A DNA stretch of 64,000 nucleotides from CAWHMS01 sp963830495 (GTDB lineage: Bacteria > Actinomycetota > Actinomycetes > Propionibacteriales > Nocardioidaceae): the NCBI GenBank assembly GCA_963830495.1, contig CAWHMS010000001.1, positions 62,001 to 126,000 on the forward strand, written 5' to 3'. The position numbers and the translations under genes are program-made. How positions within the stretch are numbered: the stretch's first letter is position 1; each line of letters opens with the position of its first letter. Positions 60,935-64,000 of this stretch are shown here, piece by piece. Under the pieces are notes generated by a model. The model was not told the origin of the DNA. It was given only the letters and a program-made list of their open reading frames with translations, and made no database searches.

Positions 60935-61288
60935 GTGGACAGCATGCAGACGACCCTGGTCGATTCATGGCTCACGTTGCCGGATGCCGCCGACCGACTC
61001 GGGGTCAGCGCCACCAAGGTCAGACAGCACGTCCGCGACCATCACCTCGCCGCCGCTCGTCCCGAGGAGCTGGGGGAGCTCGCGATCCCGGCCGACTTCG
61101 TGATGGACGGTGCGATCGTCAAAGGTCTGCCCGGCACCTTGACCCTCCTCGCCGACCACGGCCTGGACGACGCCGAAGCCATCGAGTGGCTCTTCACGCC
61201 CGACGACTCGCTGCCCGGCCGCCCGATCGACGCCCTCCGGGAGAACCGAGGCACCGAGGTGCGCCGCCGCGCCCAGGTCATCATCTGA
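60935..61288 (+). CDS. Rv2175c-like DNA-binding protein
   Basis: A 117-residue protein with a winged helix-turn-helix at residues 10-60 (SWLTLPDAADRLGVSATKVR; QHVRDHHLAAARP) and a C-terminal helical domain (about 70-117, LLADHGLDDAEAIEWLFTPD). In Mycobacterium the orthologue binds DNA and is phosphorylated by PknL on an N-terminal Thr; here Thr residues near the start (MQTTLVDSWLTLP) could play that part. GTG start at 60935; CACGCT lies 6 nt upstream and may be its -10. The neighbouring PknL gene supports the link. Confidence 0.85.
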   Translation: MDSMQTTLVDSWLTLPDAADRLGVSATKVRQHVRDHHLAAARPEELGELAIPADFVMDGAIVKGLPGTLTLLADHGLDDAEAIEWLFTPDDSLPGRPIDALRENRGTEVRRRAQVII

Positions 61289-61334
61289 CGGGTGGTCGCC
61301 TGCGCAGCCACGGCGGTCGTGCCAGTCCCGGGTC

Positions 61335-61340
61335 TACAGT
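61335..61340 (+). promoter_or_regulatory. -10 hexamer TACAGT before a 7-codon upstream ORF
   Basis: TACAGT lies 6 nt before an ATG at 61347 that opens MDASTAP and stops at 61368-61370, overlapping the barstar GTG (GTGA). Confidence 0.45.
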
Positions 61341-61346
61341 CCTCGC

Positions 61347-61370
61347 ATGGATGCGAGCACGGCACCGTGA
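61347..61370 (+). CDS. Seven-codon leaderless upstream ORF
   Basis: ATG 61347 reads MDASTAP and then TGA, which shares bases with the GTG start of the barstar-like gene. The hexamer TACAGT 6 nt upstream fits leaderless translation. It may couple translation to the next gene. The other reading is that one base is missing near 61366 and the ATG is the real start of the barstar-like protein. Confidence 0.4.
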   Translation: MDASTAP

Positions 61371-61810
61371 GCGGACTGGCGCGTCTGCTGGCCGGGCACA
61401 CCGCCCCGGCGATCTACCACTGGACGTCGCACGCGGCGGTCAACGACGTGCGACGCGCTGTCGAGCGGGCCGGCTGGAGGCTGGTGTCGCTGGACACCTG
61501 GACGGTCGATGACAAGCCGGGCTTCCTGGCCGCCTGTCAGGAGGCGTTCGGGCTCGCGGCAACGGCGGGGGAGCACTTCGACGCGCTCTCCGACGCCCTG
61601 GTCGACGTGCGTGGACCCGAGGGCGCCGGGGTTGTCGTGCTATGGGACGGCTGGTCGCCACTGGCCCGGGCTCACCGACGGGTGTACGACGTCGCGGTCA
61701 CCGTGTTCGGGGGACGGGTCGACGACGAGCGTCGTGGGCCGTTCGCGGTGCTGTTGCGTGGGCCCGGTCCGGAGGACAGCTCGATCCCAGAGCTCGATCC
61801 CCACACCTGA
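61367..61810 (+). CDS. Barstar-like (ribonuclease inhibitor family) protein
   Basis: A 147-residue protein of the barstar fold. SHAAVNDVRRAVERAGWRLV is the first helix-strand unit, DKPGFLAACQEAFGL leads to EHFDALSDALVDV, which matches the barnase-binding helix of barstars (consensus NxDALxDxL). The C terminus has the second strand pair with VYDVAVTVFGGRV. No barnase-like RNase gene is in the window, so it could protect against a distant or foreign RNase or have another role. Start discussed with the upstream ORF. It is convergent to the prenyl synthase, with 9 nt between stops. Confidence 0.75.
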   Translation: MSGLARLLAGHTAPAIYHWTSHAAVNDVRRAVERAGWRLVSLDTWTVDDKPGFLAACQEAFGLAATAGEHFDALSDALVDVRGPEGAGVVVLWDGWSPLARAHRRVYDVAVTVFGGRVDDERRGPFAVLLRGPGPEDSSIPELDPHT

Positions 61811-61819
61811 CCCCGGTGG

Positions 61820-62917
61820 TCACACAGTCCGGTTCGTCACCCGATCCGTCAGCTGGTGCAGTGCGCTGCGGGTCTCGGCGTCGGCGATGTCCGCCGAGGC
61901 CAGGGCCGCCAGCGCTGCCCGGGTCAGCTCGGCGATGACGGTCTCGACCGCTGCGACGGCTCCGGTCTCGCGTAGCACCCCCTGGACGGCCTCGACCCCC
62001 GCACCATCGAGCACCGGGTCGCCCACGTGGCGCTCGAGCAGCGCACGCTGGGGAGGCGACGCCTTCGCGTAGGCGCGGGCCATGAGCAGGGTGCGCTTGC
62101 CCTCCCGGATGTCGTCGCCGCTGGGCTTGCCGGTCACCTGCGATTCCCCGAAGACGCCGAGGACGTCGTCGCGGAGCTGGAACGCCTCACCCAGCGGGAC
62201 GCCGTACGACGACAGCGCCCGCAGCAACGTCGCATCAGCCTTGGCGAGCGCCGCTCCGAGTTGCAAGGGCCGCTCCACTGTGTACTTCGCGGACTTGTAG
62301 CGCACGACCCGCATCGCGTCCGCGGGGCTGTGCCCCCGCGATGTCTGGGCCAGCACGTCCAGGTACTGCCCGGCCACCACTTCGGTGCGCAGCTTGTCGA
62401 AGTACTCTCGGGCGGCCGCCAACCGCTTGGGCTTGACCTCGGCCCGGCACAGCAGCTCGTCCGACCAGGAGAGCAGCAGGTCGCCGAGCAGGATCGCAGC
62501 GCTGGTGCCGAAGCGGGCGGCCAGCTCCGGGTCCTGGGGCGACGTACTGTGCTGACGGAGCGAGTGGTGGGCAGTGGGGGCGCCGCGGCGGGTGGCCGAG
62601 GAGTCCATCACGTCGTCGTGTACCAGCGCGCTGGCGTGGACGAGCTCGATCGCGGCGCCGGCCTGAATGATCGGCTCGGTCACCTGCGACGAACCACCCG
62701 CGGCGCGCCAGCCCCAGTAGGCGAAGGCGGGCCGCAACCGCTTGCCGCCTGCCACCGACTGCGCTGCTGCATCGAGCAGGGGAGCGAGGTCGGCGCCCAG
62801 CGAGCCCAGGGTGCCCCGCTTTGCCTCGACGAAGGCGTGCAGGGTGCTGCTGATCGCGCTGCGGAGCTCGTCGGGAACGGGGTCCGTCGGGGTCGCCACA
62901 GCAGTCGTCTCAGTCAT
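61820..62917 (-). CDS. idsA2: Polyprenyl (geranylgeranyl-type) diphosphate synthase
   Basis: A 365-residue trans-prenyl synthase. The first Asp-rich motif is LVHDDVMDSSATRRG (DDxxD), the second is FQLRDDVLGVFGE, where the last Asp is replaced; GGKRLRPAFAYWGW binds the allylic or IPP diphosphate and GDLLLSWSDELL is also conserved. It makes C15-C20 or longer isoprenyl diphosphates for quinones, carotenoids or carriers. The small residues before the first motif (HASALVH) favour C20 but do not prove it. ATG 62917 with TAGGCT 7 nt upstream. Confidence 0.88.
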   Translation of the reverse strand: MTETTAVATPTDPVPDELRSAISSTLHAFVEAKRGTLGSLGADLAPLLDAAAQSVAGGKRLRPAFAYWGWRAAGGSSQVTEPIIQAGAAIELVHASALVHDDVMDSSATRRGAPTAHHSLRQHSTSPQDPELAARFGTSAAILLGDLLLSWSDELLCRAEVKPKRLAAAREYFDKLRTEVVAGQYLDVLAQTSRGHSPADAMRVVRYKSAKYTVERPLQLGAALAKADATLLRALSSYGVPLGEAFQLRDDVLGVFGESQVTGKPSGDDIREGKRTLLMARAYAKASPPQRALLERHVGDPVLDGAGVEAVQGVLRETGAVAAVETVIAELTRAALAALASADIADAETRSALHQLTDRVTNRTV

Positions 62918-62924
62918 CCTCGCG

Positions 62925-62930
62925 AGCCTA
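62925..62930 (-). promoter_or_regulatory. -10 hexamer TAGGCT, leaderless start of the prenyl synthase
   Basis: TAGGCT on the minus strand lies 7 nt before the ATG at 62917. GAGG directly before the ATG is too close to be a ribosome site. Confidence 0.45.
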
Positions 62931-63044
62931 CCGCCGCCGCATCGGGCGGCCATGCGGCCGATCGCGGCGCAACCCGGCCGACCGGCAGGCGAGCCGACCC
63001 TGTCCGCCGTGCGAGCCGAGCGCCCGCGGCGTGTCCGGCCGACA

Positions 63045-63050
63045 TACAGT
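63045..63050 (+). promoter_or_regulatory. -10 hexamer TACAGT, leaderless start of metF
   Basis: TACAGT lies 7 nt before the ATG at 63058; no ribosome site is present. It favours 63058 over an upstream start. Confidence 0.5.
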
Positions 63051-63057
63051 CGGCGAC

Positions 63058-63969
63058 ATGACCCGTGGACTGCCGTCCCGCCTGCCCGGCCGCACGCCGA
63101 CGGTGGCCGAGCTGCTGTCTGGAGGCGAGCGCAGCTTCTCGTTCGAGTTCTTCCCACCTCGCGACGACGAGGGCGAGCAGCGGCTGTGGCAGGCGATCCG
63201 CGAGCTCGAGGCACTGCATCCGACGTTCGTCTCGGTGACGTACGGCGCCGGGGGCACGACCAGGGACCGGACGGTGCGCATCACGGAGCGGATCGCGTCG
63301 GAGACCACGCTCACCCCGGTCGGGCACCTGACCTGTGTCGGCCATCCGGTGTCGGAGCTGCGGCGGGTCATCGGCCAGTACGCCGACGCAGGGGTGCGCA
63401 ACGTCTTGGCGCTCCGCGGCGATCCACCTGACGGAGCGGGCAGCCCGTGGACACCGACGCCGGGCGGACTCACCTACGCCGACGAGCTGGTGGCGCTGAC
63501 CCGATCGCTTGGGGAGTTCAGCGTGGGCGTCGCCGCCTTCCCGCAAGGTCACCGCGAGGCAGCCACGCTCGCCGCTGACACCGACGTGTTGCGGCGCAAG
63601 CAGCAGGCTGGTGCGGAGTTCGCGATCACGGAGCTCTTCTTCCGCGCAGCCGACTACTTCGCCCTGCGCGATCGCGCGGACAGCTCCGGCGTCGACCTGC
63701 CGATCATCCCGGGCATCATGCCGATCACGAATCTGCGGCAGATCACGAAGATGGCCGAGCTGTCCGGCCGCCAGGTACCGCCGGAGGTGGTCGGCCGGTT
63801 CGACGGTGTGACCGACGCGGTCGACGTACGCCGGATCGGCGTCGAGATCGCGACCGAGCTGTGTGAGCAGCTGCTGGTTGGCGGGGCGCCAGGCCTGCAC
63901 TTCTACACTCTCAACCGGTCCCGGGCGACCAGGGAGATCTACGCAGCGCTGGCGCCGGCCAGGGTCTGA
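63058..63969 (+). CDS. metF: Methylenetetrahydrofolate reductase
   Basis: A 303-residue TIM-barrel flavoenzyme that reduces methylene-THF to methyl-THF for methionine synthesis. FSFEFFPPRDDEGEQRLWQA is the conserved start with the catalytic Glu, VSVTYGAGGTTRDRTVRI and HLTCVGHPVSELRRVI follow, NVLALRGDPPDG binds the flavin and folate, and IPGIMPITNLRQITKMAEL with GAPGLHFYTLNRS ends the barrel. The context (divergent from the prenyl synthase) matches Rv2173/Rv2172c, the latter reported as a MetF. The window ends 31 nt after its stop. Confidence 0.92.
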   Translation: MTRGLPSRLPGRTPTVAELLSGGERSFSFEFFPPRDDEGEQRLWQAIRELEALHPTFVSVTYGAGGTTRDRTVRITERIASETTLTPVGHLTCVGHPVSELRRVIGQYADAGVRNVLALRGDPPDGAGSPWTPTPGGLTYADELVALTRSLGEFSVGVAAFPQGHREAATLAADTDVLRRKQQAGAEFAITELFFRAADYFALRDRADSSGVDLPIIPGIMPITNLRQITKMAELSGRQVPPEVVGRFDGVTDAVDVRRIGVEIATELCEQLLVGGAPGLHFYTLNRSRATREIYAALAPARV

Positions 63970-64000
63970 GCGCTCACTGCTCACGCCTTGCCGAGGCGGG

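Noticed and set aside
61367..61810. RNase toxin and antitoxin pair with the barstar-like protein
   Set aside because: No barnase-like or secreted RNase gene lies on either side.

Overview
The window is high-GC actinobacterial chromosome, most like Nocardioides or a relative (Nocardioidaceae). The grounds are strong GC bias at third codon positions, many GTG starts, many genes with a TANNNT hexamer 6-7 nt before the start codon (leaderless promoters), a class II DAHP synthase, PimB- and PknL-type genes, and a Tad pilus locus of the Gram-positive kind without a secretin. From memory of the Mycobacterium tuberculosis map, the backbone follows the order Rv2192c to Rv2172c: trpD, DEDDh/GIY-YIG protein, NlpC/P60 protein, pimB, fadD15, Rv2186c/Rv2185c-like SRPBCC proteins, an ArsA-type ATPase, an Rv2183c-like protein, an acyltransferase, aroG, pknL, Rv2175c-like DNA-binding protein, prenyl synthase and a metF-like gene. 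The taxon is inferred from gene content only.

Layout. 1-5.8 kb: 3' end of trpD, an AsnC-type RAM protein, a DEDDh exonuclease/GIY-YIG fusion, a methyltransferase, a zinc-ribbon protein, a NYN-domain protein and a four-cysteine small protein. 5.9-14.5 kb: cell surface genes, namely an NlpC/P60 hydrolase behind a foldable leader, a 1161-residue secreted beta-repeat protein, two membrane zinc proteases and PimB. 14.5-26.2 kb: a complete-looking Tad pilus operon on the minus strand (tadE, tadG, cpaB, cpaE, cpaF, a VWA-TadB fusion, tadC, histidine kinase, response regulator, flp), with a second flp pilin on the plus strand. No prepilin peptidase is present. 26.3-32.7 kb: fadD, two SRPBCC proteins, an ArsA-like ATPase, a CxxC protein and two tandem ROK glucokinases.

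32.9-48.4 kb: accessory block that separates the glucokinases from the acyltransferase. It has a homocysteine methyltransferase, a hydrolase and a myo-inositol catabolic operon controlled by a divergent GntR regulator: iolE, iolC, a Cgl0159-family aldolase, iolB, iolD, mmsA, an ABC sugar importer and two Gfo/Idh/MocA dehydrogenases. The enzymes cover the route from inositol to acetyl-CoA or propionyl-CoA plus DHAP. 48.5-64 kb: a lipoprotein, a TIGR00300 (LOR/SDH) enzyme, a membrane protein, an esterase, plsC, pfk, aroG, threonine aldolase, an EamA transporter, pknL, a LysM/transglycosylase, a DNA-binding protein, a barstar-like protein, a prenyl synthase and metF.

A caution for every user: at least seven conserved genes (trpD, the DEDDh/GIY-YIG gene, pimB, VWA-tadB, cpaF, cpaE, the iol aldolase and pknL) are broken by single-base indels, and homology continues in another frame right after each one. 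This density in housekeeping genes points to uncorrected sequencing errors more than to gene decay, so these are annotated as whole genes with the break positions given. I saw no tRNA, rRNA, CRISPR array, insertion sequence or phage gene.
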